In this document: positions 36,198 to 45,679 of the stretch, in pieces
Layout of the letters: every line of letters starts with the position of its first letter
How positions within the stretch are numbered: the stretch's first letter is position 1
Assembly (NCBI GenBank): GCA_016873495.1
Contig: VGXC01000010.1
Location: forward strand, 1-64,000
Direction: 5' to 3'
Source: Nitrospira sp.
GTDB taxonomy: Bacteria; Nitrospirota; Nitrospiria; Nitrospirales; Nitrospiraceae
DNA length: 64,000 bases
The notes under the pieces: model-generated
What the model was told of the DNA's origin: nothing
What the model saw: only the letters and a program-made list of their open reading frames with translations
Databases searched by the model: none
Position numbers and translations under genes: made by a program

Positions 36198-37549
36198 TCG
36201 TGGTCGTCGGCGCTGGACTTGCCGGACTCAGCACGGCCTATCACTTGAACCGGCCATACTGGATCTGTGAACGGGACCTCGAAGCAGGAGGGCTTTGCCG
36301 CTCCTACGAGGTGAAGGGATTTACCTTCGACATGACCGGCCACCTGCTCCACTTCCGCCAGGCGGAGATCAAGACGCTGGTGGAAGGGCTACTGGAGGGC
36401 AAGTTGGAGCGGCACGTCCGCCGGTCGTTCATCTATTCCCACCGGACCTATACGGAATATCCGTTCCAGGTGAACACCTATGGGCTGCCGCCGGAGGTCG
36501 TCCGGGACTGTCTGTTGGGATTCATCGCCACGCTGGCCAAGACCCAGGCCGGTCCGCCGCAGAACCAGTCCTTCAAGGCCTGGATTCTGGACAACCTCGG
36601 AGAGGGAATTGCCAAGCATTTCATGGTGCCGTTCAATGAAAAGCTCTGGCAGGTGCCGCTGGATGAGCTGACTTCAGACTGGGTCTCCTGGCTGATTCCC
36701 AAGCCGGAGGTGAAGGATGTGATCAACGGGGCGCTGGGCATCAAGGACAAGGCCTTCGGCTACAACCCGACGTTCTTGTACCCGAAGCGGGGCGGTATCG
36801 ACGCCCTGCCGAAGGCGTTTCTGCCGCGCGTGCCGGACATTCAGTATGGGACGGAACTGGTGGAACTCGACACGCAGCGCCGGCGGGCGACCGTTCGGAC
36901 GGGTCAGAACGGCTCGCAGGTTCTGGAGTATGAGCAGCTGGTCTCCACAATCCCGATCCCGGAATTGATCCGGCGCTGCACGGACCTGCCGAAAGACATC
37001 CGGGAGGCGGCGGAAGGTCTGCGTTGCGTGTCGGTTTACAGCGTCAACCTCGGGGTGGCGCGCGAGCGGGTCACCGACATGCATTGGATCTATTTTCCGG
37101 AGCCGGACTACCCCTTCTACCGGGCCGGCTTTCCGATGAACTTCTCGCCTGGGCTGGGGCCGGCCGGCTGCAGCTCGCTGTACGTGGAGATCTCGCATCA
37201 ACCGACGGAAATCATGGCGAAGGATGATGTGCTCGAGCGGGTCAGAGCAGGCTTGGAGCGGGCGGATATCTTCAGGGCGAAAGATGAGATTATCGCAGCC
37301 GAGGTGCGCGATATCCGGTATGCCTATGTCCTCTTCGACCGGCACAGGGCCAGGGTTCTGCCGGCGATTCTTCTGGAATTGGAGCGCCGAGGCATCCATT
37401 CCATCGGCCGGTACGGCCGCTGGGAACATACATCCATGGAGGATGCGATCGGGCAAGGCAAAAAACTGGCGGAGCAACTCAACGGACAAGCCCTGGTCCA
37501 CCCTCGCTCGGCTGCCTCGGTCCTAGGCCGGGCCGGAGCCAATCCATGA
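36194..37549 (+). CDS. FAD-dependent oxidoreductase, UDP-galactopyranose-mutase-like
   Basis: A 451-residue flavoprotein. The FAD motif MIVVVGAGLAGLSTAYHL is at the very N-terminus, and the second motif GRWEHTSMEDAIGQGK is at the C-terminus. Middle blocks GHLLHFRQAEIK and NEKLWQVPLDELTSDWVSW resemble UDP-galactopyranose mutase and amine-oxidase-fold proteins of polysaccharide clusters. It probably isomerises a UDP-sugar to the furanose form, but protoporphyrinogen-oxidase-like relatives of unknown role are an alternative. The frame is open far upstream only because of high GC; ATG 36194 overlaps the WecA-like stop. Confidence 0.78.
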   Translation: MIVVVGAGLAGLSTAYHLNRPYWICERDLEAGGLCRSYEVKGFTFDMTGHLLHFRQAEIKTLVEGLLEGKLERHVRRSFIYSHRTYTEYPFQVNTYGLPPEVVRDCLLGFIATLAKTQAGPPQNQSFKAWILDNLGEGIAKHFMVPFNEKLWQVPLDELTSDWVSWLIPKPEVKDVINGALGIKDKAFGYNPTFLYPKRGGIDALPKAFLPRVPDIQYGTELVELDTQRRRATVRTGQNGSQVLEYEQLVSTIPIPELIRRCTDLPKDIREAAEGLRCVSVYSVNLGVARERVTDMHWIYFPEPDYPFYRAGFPMNFSPGLGPAGCSSLYVEISHQPTEIMAKDDVLERVRAGLERADIFRAKDEIIAAEVRDIRYAYVLFDRHRARVLPAILLELERRGIHSIGRYGRWEHTSMEDAIGQGKKLAEQLNGQALVHPRSAASVLGRAGANP

Positions 37550-38751
37550 AGGAGCCGATCACCGTTGCGCACCTGATCACCAAGCTGGAGTTGGGCGGGG
37601 CGCAGCAAAACACGCTGTTTACCGTCGAGCACCTCGACCGGTCGCGATTCCGCCCGATTCTGATTGCCGGGGAGCCGGGGCTGCTCGACCGGGAGGCAGC
37701 AGCATTGTCCGACGTTTCCTTCTATCAGGAGCCGTCGCTGGTCCGTCCGATCAATCCGCTCGCGGACCTACTGGCGCTGATCAAGCTGACTCACCTCTTG
37801 ACCAGGCTCAAGCCCACGATCGTCCATACGCATAGTTCCAAGGCGGGGATTCTGGGTCGCCTGGCGGCCAGGCTGGCGGGGGTGCCCATCATCCTCCATT
37901 CCATCCACGGCTTCGGGTTCACGCCTTCCCATCACCCGATTGCGCAGCGGCTCCTGATCGCGTTGGAACGGTTGGCGGCGCGGGTGACGACCGGGTTTAT
38001 TTCCGTGTCGGAGGCCAACCGGCGGCAGGGCATAGAGCTGGGGCTCTTTTCCGCGGATCGCTGTTCCGTCATCCGCAGCGGGATCGACCGGGCGCTGTTT
38101 CAAACGACGCGTGTGGATCGGAGCGCCAAGCGGCTTGAACTGGGCCTGGACCGAGCCCGGCCGGTTGTCGGCATGATCGCTCCGCTCAAGCCGCAAAAGG
38201 CGCCGCTGGATTTCGTGCGCATGGCGGCGCTGGTGCACGCAACCAGGCCGGATGCGCAATTCCTGCTGGTCGGGGATGGAGAGCTTCGGAGCGCCGTCGA
38301 AGCGGAGATCGTAGGGCTGGGCCTGTCTGGGGGCGTCCATCTAGCGGGCTGGCGGCGGGACATTCCGGAGATCATGCGCTGTCTGGACCTGCTGGTATTG
38401 ACGTCGCGCTGGGAAGGGTTGCCGCGGGTCTATCTGGAGGCCCTGGCGAGCGGGGTGCCGGTCGTCGGAACCGGCGTGGATGGAGCGGCGGAGGTGGTCC
38501 AGGACGGGGTGAACGGGTATTTGGTGGAGCCAGGTGACGTGCGGCGCCTGGCCGAGCGGGTCCTGTCGCTGCTGAACCGTCCGGAGGAAGCGGTCCGCAT
38601 GGGCCAGGCGGGCAGGGCGCTGTCGGACGAGTTCGATATCCATGAGATGGTCCGGCAGCAGGAGCGGGAATATGAGCGTGTCCTGGGGCGGTCGGCTGAG
38701 TGGAATCGCTTGAGAGTGGTGGCCGGCTGTGGTACACAAGCTGGGAATTAA
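37546..38751 (+). CDS. Glycosyltransferase, GT4-like
   Basis: A 401-residue GT-B protein beginning MKEPITVAHLITKLELGGAQ, a well-known N-terminal motif of GT4 enzymes. HTHSSKAGILGRLAARLAGVP and HSIHGFGF follow, and the C-terminal half has VVGMIAPLKPQKAPLDFVR, LLVGDGELRSAVE and LTSRWEGLPRVYLEALASGVPVVGTGVDG, which contains the E-x7-E motif. It overlaps the flavoprotein gene by four bases. The pattern is that of enzymes adding the second sugar to a lipid-linked primer, but acceptor and donor are unknown. Confidence 0.86.
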   Translation: MKEPITVAHLITKLELGGAQQNTLFTVEHLDRSRFRPILIAGEPGLLDREAAALSDVSFYQEPSLVRPINPLADLLALIKLTHLLTRLKPTIVHTHSSKAGILGRLAARLAGVPIILHSIHGFGFTPSHHPIAQRLLIALERLAARVTTGFISVSEANRRQGIELGLFSADRCSVIRSGIDRALFQTTRVDRSAKRLELGLDRARPVVGMIAPLKPQKAPLDFVRMAALVHATRPDAQFLLVGDGELRSAVEAEIVGLGLSGGVHLAGWRRDIPEIMRCLDLLVLTSRWEGLPRVYLEALASGVPVVGTGVDGAAEVVQDGVNGYLVEPGDVRRLAERVLSLLNRPEEAVRMGQAGRALSDEFDIHEMVRQQEREYERVLGRSAEWNRLRVVAGCGTQAGN

Positions 38752-38789
38752 GTGACCGGGCGGTGGGAGACAAGCAACCGGAGTCTTGA

Positions 38790-39908
38790 ATGAACGTTCC
38801 TTTGTTGGACTTGAAAGCGCAGTTTCGCGGGATCAAGAAAGAAGTCATGGACGCGGTTGAAACCACCTGCGAGGAGCAGGCGTTCGTCCTGGGCTCCCGC
38901 GTCGCGGAGTTGGAGCAGGCCCTGGCTTCGTACGTCGGCGCCTCCCACGCGGTGGGGGTCGCCTCCGGCAGCGATGCACTCCTTCTGTCTTTGATGGCCC
39001 TGGGGGTCGAACCGGGGGATGAAGTTATCACCGTGCCGTTCACCTTCTTTGCCACGGCCGGGGCCGTGTCCCGCCTGGGTGCCAAGCCGGTCTTCGTGGA
39101 CATCCGGCCGGACACGTTCAACATGGACCCGCAGCAGATCGAGCGGAAGATCACCGCCAAAACCAAGGCCATCATCCCGGTGCACTTGTTCGGGCAATGC
39201 GCCGAGATGGGCGCGATCAACGAGATCGCCAAGCGCAGGAAATTGGCTGTGATCGAGGATGCTTGCCAGGCCATCGGCGCCATGCAAAACGGGATCAAGG
39301 CCGGTGTGCTCGGAGATACGGGCTGCTTCAGCTTTTTCCCCTCCAAGAACCTGGGCGGATTCGGGGACGGGGGGCTGGTGACGACGAACGAAGCCAAGCT
39401 ACACGATGCCCTGGCCATGCTGCGGGTGCATGGGAGCCGGGTCCGTTATGTGCACGAGCAGATCGGGATCAACAGCCGGTTGGACGCCTTGCAGGCGGCC
39501 ATCCTGCGGGTGAAACTGAATCACCTGGACCAGTGGACCGAAGGGCGCCGGCGCAATGCGGAGCGCTATGAGCGGTTGTTCAGCGAAGCTCGGTTGCTGG
39601 ACTGCGTGACCCTGCCCGTCACCCAGCCGGGCAACTACCACGTCTTCAACCAGTACACGATCCGCGCGCAGCGGCGGGATGAATTGAAAAACTTCCTCAA
39701 GGACCGGGGCATCGGCACGGAAATTTATTATCCCATCCCCATGCACGTGCAGGACTGCTACCGGTCTCTCGGCCACAAGAAGGGCGACTTTCCCGTCTCC
39801 GAGCAGGCTGCGGCGGAGGCCCTGTCCCTGCCCATCTTCGCCGAGCTCACCGACGTGCAGCTTGGCCATGTCGTTGAGTCGATCGAGGCGTTTTACCACA
39901 AGCGCTAA
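38790..39908 (+). CDS. DegT/DnrJ/EryC1/StrS aminotransferase (WbpE-like)
   Basis: A 372-residue PLP-dependent sugar aminotransferase. It starts NVPLLDLKAQFRGIKKE, has the family block GVASGSDALLLSLMALGV, and binds PLP through the lysine in GCFSFFPSKNLGGFGDGG. The aspartate/glutamine block is VIEDACQAIGA. In the WbpA-B-E-D pathway the WbpE enzyme transfers the amino group to C3 of the 3-keto UDP-GlcNAcA using glutamate. Its position, about 23 kb from the WbpA/B/D-like trio but on the same strand, fits a split pathway. A generic DegT-family assignment is certain; the WbpE role is inference. Confidence 0.88.
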   Translation: MNVPLLDLKAQFRGIKKEVMDAVETTCEEQAFVLGSRVAELEQALASYVGASHAVGVASGSDALLLSLMALGVEPGDEVITVPFTFFATAGAVSRLGAKPVFVDIRPDTFNMDPQQIERKITAKTKAIIPVHLFGQCAEMGAINEIAKRRKLAVIEDACQAIGAMQNGIKAGVLGDTGCFSFFPSKNLGGFGDGGLVTTNEAKLHDALAMLRVHGSRVRYVHEQIGINSRLDALQAAILRVKLNHLDQWTEGRRRNAERYERLFSEARLLDCVTLPVTQPGNYHVFNQYTIRAQRRDELKNFLKDRGIGTEIYYPIPMHVQDCYRSLGHKKGDFPVSEQAAAEALSLPIFAELTDVQLGHVVESIEAFYHKR

Positions 39909-40260
39909 CTCTCGCGCATCTTCCATTCCCCACAGCGAATCAACCGGATGACGACGCCCGTGGCAGGCCGGAATAATTGGTCTTGACAAATTACTATCTA
40001 GTATTATACTAACAAGAACTTTATATGGAAGGGACGATCAGGCTTCCCCTGGGGCACGGAGACGACCATAAGGTCGGACCAGTTCCGACCGGTCGGCATT
40101 CAGATGTCGCCGGTCACGCGTATCGAGTTGCCGAAGGACATCCCCGATGTGGTGGGATTCGTGGTGCGCGAGGAGGCTGCCGGCTGACCGGATAGAGTTC
40201 CACGCCGGCGGGGGCGTGATGTGAGGGAGTCGAGGTCGGGACAAACCGAGGAGGTGCGAG
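39909..40260 (+). other. Intergenic region between the island and doxX, with promoter
   Basis: No convincing gene. It holds the promoter and palindrome at 39983-40011, a 56-codon ORF (40025-40195) without a ribosome site, and a second frame ending VTRIELPKDIPDVVGFVVREEAAG before a stop, which may be the end of a degraded gene. The doxX-like gene begins after GAGGAGGTG at the right end. The AT-rich patch near 39980-40024 differs in composition from the island genes and marks the end of the island. Confidence 0.45.
39983..40011 (+). promoter_or_regulatory. Sigma-70 promoter with palindrome over the -10 box
   Basis: TTGACA at 39983-39988 and TATACT at 40005-40010 are separated by 16 bases. A perfect 6-bp inverted repeat with a one-base centre, TAGTAT-T-ATACTA (39999-40011), covers the -10 box and could be a repressor or activator operator. 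The likely target is the doxX-like gene at 40261. Confidence 0.55.
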
Positions 40261-40719
40261 ATGAAGGAATTAGGGTGCCTGCTCAAGACGGATGAAAGTT
40301 GGGCGAGTCTGGTTCTTCGTGTCATGCTGGGGCTGGTGTTGTTTCCGCACGGCGCGCAAAAGGTCCTCGGATGGTACGGCGGGTTCGGCTTCAGCGGCAC
40401 GATGGGATTTTTCACCGACACCATGCACCTGCCCTCGATTATTGCCTTCCTGGTGATCGTCGGCGAATTCTTCGGTAGTCTGGGCCTGCTCGTCGGCTTC
40501 CTGACCCGGTTCACGGCGGCCAGCCTGGCGGTTATCATGGTGGGAGCCATTGTCACCACGCACCTGCCGAACGGATTCTTCATGAACTGGTTCGGGAAAC
40601 AGGCCGGCGAAGGCTATGAGTATCACCTGCTGGTGATCGCGATCTGCGCCGCGTTGGTGATCACGGGCGCGGGGCGCTGGTCGGTGGACGGAGTGCTGGC
40701 CAAGAAGCTCGCTCGGTAG
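40261..40719 (+). CDS. DoxX-family membrane protein
   Basis: A 152-residue protein with four hydrophobic segments. It has the family signature [25 protein letters not shown] near the N-terminus, then [15 protein letters not shown] and [12 protein letters not shown]. DoxX-type proteins occur in thiosulfate oxidation in archaea and in bacterial redox or stress settings; most are of unknown function. Start ATG 40261 has GAGGAGGTG seven bases upstream. It probably uses the promoter at 39983 and is monocistronic. Confidence 0.87.
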   Translation: MKELGCLLKTDESWASLVLRVMLGLVLFPHGAQKVLGWYGGFGFSGTMGFFTDTMHLPSIIAFLVIVGEFFGSLGLLVGFLTRFTAASLAVIMVGAIVTTHLPNGFFMNWFGKQAGEGYEYHLLVIAICAALVITGAGRWSVDGVLAKKLAR

Positions 40720-40827
40720 GGACGCTGACTCGGCTTGGGATGAGGAGGGTCCGGATGAGGCTTCGTTTCTTATGGGTCGGCTCCTGCTGCTTCGCGGCAT
40801 TATGCAAGAACGGAGGAGCAGGAATGC

Positions 40828-41250
40828 TCACGACTCGCCGGCTCGCGTCCCGCCGATGGAAGGCGCCAGGATTTGCTGGACCGTCTTGAGCAGCTCGTCC
40901 ATCTTGAACGGTTTCCGGAGCATGGCGAGTTCTTCCCCGGGGGCAACGCGATTCAGAAGATGGCCGTCGTCGAAGCCGGTCATGTAGAGAACCCGGATGT
41001 CCGGAATCAAGGCCCGCACCTGCGAAGCGAGTTCTCGGCCATGCATAGAGGGCATCAGGATGTCCGTAATCAGGAGATGGATCGGTCCTTGTCGGTGGGT
41101 GCACAGTTGGATCGCCTGCACAGCATGGCGGGAAGACAAGACCGTATAGTTCAGCTGAGCAAGCGCTTTACAGACCAACGCTTGAATCTGCGGCTCATCG
41201 TCGACCACCAGGATGGTCGGCGGCGTCCGTGAAGAAGGGGACGGACTCAC
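40828..41250 (-). CDS. Single-domain response regulator (CheY-like)
   Basis: A 140-residue receiver domain with no output domain. The acidic pocket is D17-D18 (VVDDEP), the phospho-acceptor is D63 (LLITDILMP), and the switch residues T91 and K113 (LYMTGFDD, LRKPF) are present. The start is GTG 41250 without a clear ribosome site. It is strikingly similar to the C-terminal receiver of the hybrid kinase at 42746 ([21 protein letters not shown]), so it may be part of the same phosphorelay or a duplicate. It is convergent with doxX. Confidence 0.88.
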   Translation of the reverse strand: MSPSPSSRTPPTILVVDDEPQIQALVCKALAQLNYTVLSSRHAVQAIQLCTHRQGPIHLLITDILMPSMHGRELASQVRALIPDIRVLYMTGFDDGHLLNRVAPGEELAMLRKPFKMDELLKTVQQILAPSIGGTRAGES

Positions 41251-41821
41251 GGCTCGGCAACCTCTCTGTGAATTCCCTGCAACATGCCAACGGGGCTTGC
41301 CGGTGAATACAGCATAGAGGATGCCAGGCCAAGGCGAGCGGCTAGGGCTCGGAAAAGATGAGTCCGAAAAGCAGAATGTCTCTTGGGAATCGTCTTAAAA
41401 TCGTTTGATCTTACGGTCTTGCAATGAAGGCCTCAGGCTAGTGTCAAAGTTAGACAGTCGCTGTATCTAAAATCACCACCAACGGCGGCAAGGCCTCGTC
41501 GGCGAAGAGAGAAATTGCCTGTTTCGAGGCGTCTTGTTCCCGGACCGCTCGGATCAGAGCTAGCTTGGCTGAGAAAAGGCGGGAAGTCCTGGCTTAGTCG
41601 TGATGAGTCGAGGTTTCTTCGCAGTCGACACCCCCCTCTCTACCGCTCGCCTCGCCGGATGAGCAGAATGGCGCGCAGCGCTCCCATGGTCATTTCTGCC
41701 ATACTCCCGCCATGGTGAAATCTCCCTGCCTAACCCTATTATCCGGGCCATAAAAACGGGGCTAGGCCCTTTGAGGGCCTGCCCCGCTCCTTAGCGCTGA
41801 CGCTAGGTGATGAGATAGGAC
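41251..41821 (-). other. Non-coding gap with terminator for the lipoprotein gene
   Basis: About 570 bases without a recognisable gene; short ORFs such as the one at 41515 show no conserved features. It contains the terminator at 41752-41786, a TTAGACAG/CTGTATCTAA imperfect inverted repeat at 41450-41470, and the upstream region of the response regulator gene. Nothing else is visible. Confidence 0.4.
41752..41786 (-). terminator. Rho-independent terminator of the lipoprotein gene
   Basis: Read on the minus strand, CGGGGCAGGCCC pairs with GGGCCTAGCCCCG around a five-base loop TCAAA, with one bulge, followed directly by TTTTT (41752-41756). It lies 36 bases downstream of the lipoprotein stop codon on the same strand. 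Confidence 0.8.
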
Positions 41822-42118
41822 TCAGCGGCCTGGCACTGCTTGGATCAATTTGCGATCGCCCTGATCCCGTCCGCAGCTTTGTTCGGCAACCATGCGTTGT
41901 CCGGCGCTGGCGTCGAAAGGAATTCTGGCCAGACAGGCGTTCAACGAATCCCCGACGGCGCCTGCCGCCATCGTGCCGGACCCGGTCCCGGTGCTGGCCA
42001 CGGCAGGCGTTGCCTTTCCCGAAGATTGTCCCACTTCCTCAGAAGACATTTCTGCACAGCCCACGCTCAGCGTCAGGACTGCGACCGTGACCATCGGTCC
42101 GATGAATTTGCTGTTCAT
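41822..42118 (-). CDS. Small lipoprotein of unknown function
   Basis: A 98-residue protein from ATG 42118, which has GGAGGAACG upstream; an earlier ATG at 42145 adds nine residues with no support. It begins MNSKFIGPMVTVAVLTLSVGC, a lipoprotein signal whose lipobox (LSVGC) puts the modified cysteine near residue 21. The mature part starts with a Ser/Gly/Thr-rich linker (TGTGSGTMAAG) and a C-terminal segment with two cysteines, CLARIPFDASAGQRMVAEQSC. No family is recognised. It is monocistronic, with its own terminator. Confidence 0.72.
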   Translation of the reverse strand: MNSKFIGPMVTVAVLTLSVGCAEMSSEEVGQSSGKATPAVASTGTGSGTMAAGAVGDSLNACLARIPFDASAGQRMVAEQSCGRDQGDRKLIQAVPGR

Positions 42119-42745
42119 TGCTCGTTCCTCCATTGTCCTGCCCATGATTGGTTGTGATGTCCGAGCTGCGGAGACCGGGAAATCGATCGCGCCAGGAAGG
42201 AATGGGAGCCGCGATGGATCAAACAGTCAGCGTGCTCACTATACTTTGTTTCATCCTGCGCCCGAAACGGTCTGGGGGTCAACCGAAATATCGACGAACG
42301 TGGAAGGGAGGAGGGCTTCGGTTGATGATCAACGGAGGCGAGAGGGCATTACCGTTCGCTCCCGCGCCTCCCGGCGCGACCCTTCCTGGATTCACCTCGC
42401 AGAAGCCTGCTGGAAATACTGAGGCTGCGGTCTTCACCCGATGTAAAATAAAGTTAGGGTTCTCGCGAGGTGTTTTGGTCGGTTCCCGCTTAGTTTCTCA
42501 TAGGACGGGGAGAAGAACGGGCATTTACCGGCAACAACGGACAAGAAGCGCCCGGCACATTGGCATGATTTGACATCGAGCACCTCTCTGCATACACTTC
42601 ATCCACACCGCTATTTACACGTACAACCCAGCCGCAGTGATTTCTATGGTGAGAGGACACCTGTCGGCACTCATGCAATCCCTCCTCAACTCTGGCTATT
42701 ATTTCCAGGGTCGGCATACCTCTTTACGTTCTGATCGGGCGATCC
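42119..42745. other. Non-coding region between divergent lipoprotein and kinase genes
   Basis: About 627 bases without a convincing gene; the overlapping ORFs at 42148 and earlier have no domain features. It holds the kinase promoter candidate at 42570-42598 and must hold the lipoprotein promoter on the opposite strand, which I could not place. The region is less GC-rich than the genes around it. Confidence 0.4.
42570..42598 (+). promoter_or_regulatory. Probable sigma-70 promoter for the hybrid kinase
   Basis: TTGACA at 42570-42575 and TACACT at 42593-42598, with a 17-base spacer. The kinase ATG is 148 bases downstream, so the leader is long. No operator is evident. Confidence 0.45.
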
Positions 42746-45679
42746 ATGCCTATGTCCAGTGAGCCGCGCATAATCGTGCAGATACTGGACGGGTCAAGCT
42801 ATGCGTTCAGTGTCCACGCGGTAGCGACCTTCACGGCGACGGCCATTCTGTTGGCCCTGGGACTGTTGGTGCTCGTCCACGAGCGGGCCTCACGCGTTAG
42901 CCGATTGTTTGCCCTTGTCACGTTCACAGTCAGTGGATGGCTGTTTGCCTTCTCGTGGATGTATTCGTCCACGAGTGAAAGCGTGGCGTACTGGTGGGCC
43001 AAGGCCGCCTATCTCTGCGTGCCTTCCATCGGCCCGGCGATCTATCACTTCACAGCGGTGGCTCTGCAAATATATCCGAGGTGCAAGAAGTTTGTCTGGA
43101 GTGGATGGACTCTTTCCGCCTTGCTCACGACTATGATTTTGTCGACCGATGCCCTCATTGCCGGGCTATATCGCTACTGGTGGGGCTATTACCCCCAGTA
43201 TGGATGGTTGAGCATTCCCTTCCTGACCTTCTTTTTTGGAACGATGATCGCGAGCTTGCGCGACTATTGGGTCGAATACCATGCATCAGGGCCGGGAACC
43301 CGAAAGCGCAGGATCAAGACGTTCATGATCGCCATCCTCTTCGCCTACCTTGCCACCATCGATTACTTGCCCAAGTTTGGGGTGCCGATCTACCCCTTCG
43401 GTTATCTCCCGGTACTCGGTTGGCTTGGGCTGGTGGCTGTCGCCATCCTTCGGCATCAGTTTGTGGACATCACCCCGGCATTCGCCGCGGAGCAAATCAC
43501 CAACACGATGACAGAGGCGCTGCTCGTATTGGATCATGAGGGCATGGTGCGATTAGCCAATCGGGCGGCCTGTACGTTGTTTGGCTATGCCGAAGCGGAT
43601 CTCCTGGGGAAGCCCATCTCCGCGGTCAGTCGGGAGTTCTATCCCCACGACAAGAGGAACATCCTGTTTCAGACAGGGACATGCCCGCGGTATGAGACGT
43701 ATCATCGCAATGGTCAGGGGCGGTCCCTGTCCCTGGAGGTTTCCGCTTCGGTTATACGAGATCGACTGGGCCAACCGGCCGCGGTGGTCTGCGTCGCACG
43801 GGACATTACAGAACGGAAACAAGCCGAACAAGCCATCCGAACGAGTGAAGAACGATTTGGCTCAGTGGCCCAATCGGCTAACGACGCCATTATTTCGGCC
43901 GATAGCCAGGGCAATATTGTGTATTGGAATCGAGGGGCCAGAGTCATGTTCGGCTATGAGGAGGAGGAGGTGCTTGGAATGCCCCTCACGACGCTCATGC
44001 CGGAGCGGTATCGAGAGAGCCATCGACAGGGTCTGGAGCGAGCACGGGCTACAGGCGAGTCCAAGCTGATCGGAAAAACCATCGACTTGCATGGACTCAA
44101 CAAATACGGAGGAGAGTTTCCCATCGAACTCTCGCTGGCCACGTGGAGGACGGACGACGCAATATTCTATAGCGGCATCATCCGAGACGTGACGGAGCGG
44201 AAGCAAGCGGAGGAAGAGCGGACTCGTCTTGCATCGTTCCCCGAACTGAACCCTCAGCCGGTCATCGAGTGTACGTTTGATGGAACGATCACGTACATCA
44301 ATCCCGCCGCAAAAACCACCTTTCCCGATCTCGCCATTCTCGGAATACGGCACCCGATTCTGCAAAACCTGCTTGTTGTCGTGGACACGCTAGAGCGGGA
44401 GGGCAAGGGGAGCCTTCAGCGGGAAATCTCGGTGACGGACAGCATCTGGGAGCAACAAATATACTGTGCCTCCGAGGGCAAATTCATTCGTATTTACGCG
44501 GTCGATATCACCGAGCGCAGACAACTCGAGGAGCAACTTCGGCAATCTCAAAAGATGGAAGCCATCGGCCAATTGGCTGGAGGAGTGGCCCACGATTTCA
44601 ACAATCTTCTGACGGTCATCTCGGGGAATAGCCAACTGGCGCTACGGCGATTGCCCGCCGAGCATCCTCAACGGCGCAACATCGAACAAATCCATCACGC
44701 CGGTCAGCGCGCCGCCGCGCTGACGCACCAGCTCCTCGCGTTCAGCCGCAAGCAGATACTCCAGCCAACGGTGCTCGACTTGAATGCGGTGGCGTACAAC
44801 CTTACGCCAATGCTCCGTCGGCTGATAGGTGAGCATATCGAGCTGAGCGTGACGCTTCGCCCGGACGCCGGACTGGTCAAGGCGGATGCTGGACAAATCG
44901 AACAGGTCATCATGAATCTCTGTGTCAATGCGCGCGACGCGATGCCGCAAGGAGGGCGACTGACGTTGGCCCTCGCTAATGTGCCGATAGACCGAGGCGA
45001 TGCGGTTCTCCCTGCGGAGGTTACTCCAGGGGAATATGTGATGCTGGCAGTGAGCGATACGGGCGTCGGTATGGATGAGAAGACCCGACACCGGATCTTT
45101 GAGCCCTTCTTCACGACCAAAGAAAAGGGGAGGGGAACCGGCTTAGGACTGTCGATGGTCTACGGGATCGTCAAACAGAGTGACGGCTTCATCTCCGTTG
45201 ACAGTGAGCTCGGACGCGGCACGACATTCCGGATCTATCTGCCCCAGGTGAGGACAGGGCTGCCGGAGGCGCCCTTCTCGCATGTCGCAGTCGAAACCCT
45301 GCGAGGTACGGAAACGATCCTCCTGGTTGAAGACGAGGAGATGGTGCGGACGTTTACGAGCGACGAGCTTCAATCGATCGGCTATTGCATACTGGAAGCG
45401 CAGAGCACGCAGGATGCTCTGCGCATTTGTCGGGAGCATCCGGATCCAATTCACCTGCTGCTCACCGATGTAGTCATGCCGGGCCTGAACGGACGCGAAT
45501 TGGCCGAACGTGTGGCACCCTTACGCCCCACCATGAAAATTCTCTACATGTCAGGCTATGCCGATGATGCCATCTTTCGCGATGGCATGTTGGACCCCAG
45601 CGTCGCCTTTCTCAAAAAGCCCTTCAGCATCGAGACGCTCGCGCAAAAGGTCCGGGAGGCACTCGCGAACCCTTCCTGA
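42746..45679 (+). CDS. Membrane hybrid sensor histidine kinase with PAS domains and receiver
   Basis: A 977-residue sensor. Residues about 1-230 hold seven hydrophobic segments resembling the N-terminal 7TM sensor of the His_kinase N-terminal family. Two PAS domains with PAC motifs follow (about 240-365 and 370-490, ending in [13 protein letters not shown] and [13 protein letters not shown]) and a third, degenerate PAS-like region. The kinase core has the phospho-acceptor H616 in [12 protein letters not shown], the N box [17 protein letters not shown] near 720 and G1/G2 boxes [12 protein letters not shown] and [19 protein letters not shown]-terminal receiver has the phospho-acceptor D in LLLTDVVMP near 907. 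It is the likely partner of the lone receiver at 40828. Confidence 0.9.
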   Translation: MPMSSEPRIIVQILDGSSYAFSVHAVATFTATAILLALGLLVLVHERASRVSRLFALVTFTVSGWLFAFSWMYSSTSESVAYWWAKAAYLCVPSIGPAIYHFTAVALQIYPRCKKFVWSGWTLSALLTTMILSTDALIAGLYRYWWGYYPQYGWLSIPFLTFFFGTMIASLRDYWVEYHASGPGTRKRRIKTFMIAILFAYLATIDYLPKFGVPIYPFGYLPVLGWLGLVAVAILRHQFVDITPAFAAEQITNTMTEALLVLDHEGMVRLANRAACTLFGYAEADLLGKPISAVSREFYPHDKRNILFQTGTCPRYETYHRNGQGRSLSLEVSASVIRDRLGQPAAVVCVARDITERKQAEQAIRTSEERFGSVAQSANDAIISADSQGNIVYWNRGARVMFGYEEEEVLGMPLTTLMPERYRESHRQGLERARATGESKLIGKTIDLHGLNKYGGEFPIELSLATWRTDDAIFYSGIIRDVTERKQAEEERTRLASFPELNPQPVIECTFDGTITYINPAAKTTFPDLAILGIRHPILQNLLVVVDTLEREGKGSLQREISVTDSIWEQQIYCASEGKFIRIYAVDITERRQLEEQLRQSQKMEAIGQLAGGVAHDFNNLLTVISGNSQLALRRLPAEHPQRRNIEQIHHAGQRAAALTHQLLAFSRKQILQPTVLDLNAVAYNLTPMLRRLIGEHIELSVTLRPDAGLVKADAGQIEQVIMNLCVNARDAMPQGGRLTLALANVPIDRGDAVLPAEVTPGEYVMLAVSDTGVGMDEKTRHRIFEPFFTTKEKGRGTGLGLSMVYGIVKQSDGFISVDSELGRGTTFRIYLPQVRTGLPEAPFSHVAVETLRGTETILLVEDEEMVRTFTSDELQSIGYCILEAQSTQDALRICREHPDPIHLLLTDVVMPGLNGRELAERVAPLRPTMKILYMSGYADDAIFRDGMLDPSVAFLKKPFSIETLAQKVREALANPS

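Noticed and set aside
40025-40195. Small 56-codon ORF downstream of the palindromic promoter
   Set aside because: No ribosome site, no recognised features, and an Arg/Gly-rich composition typical of chance frames here; a different frame of the same DNA gives the more protein-like tail.
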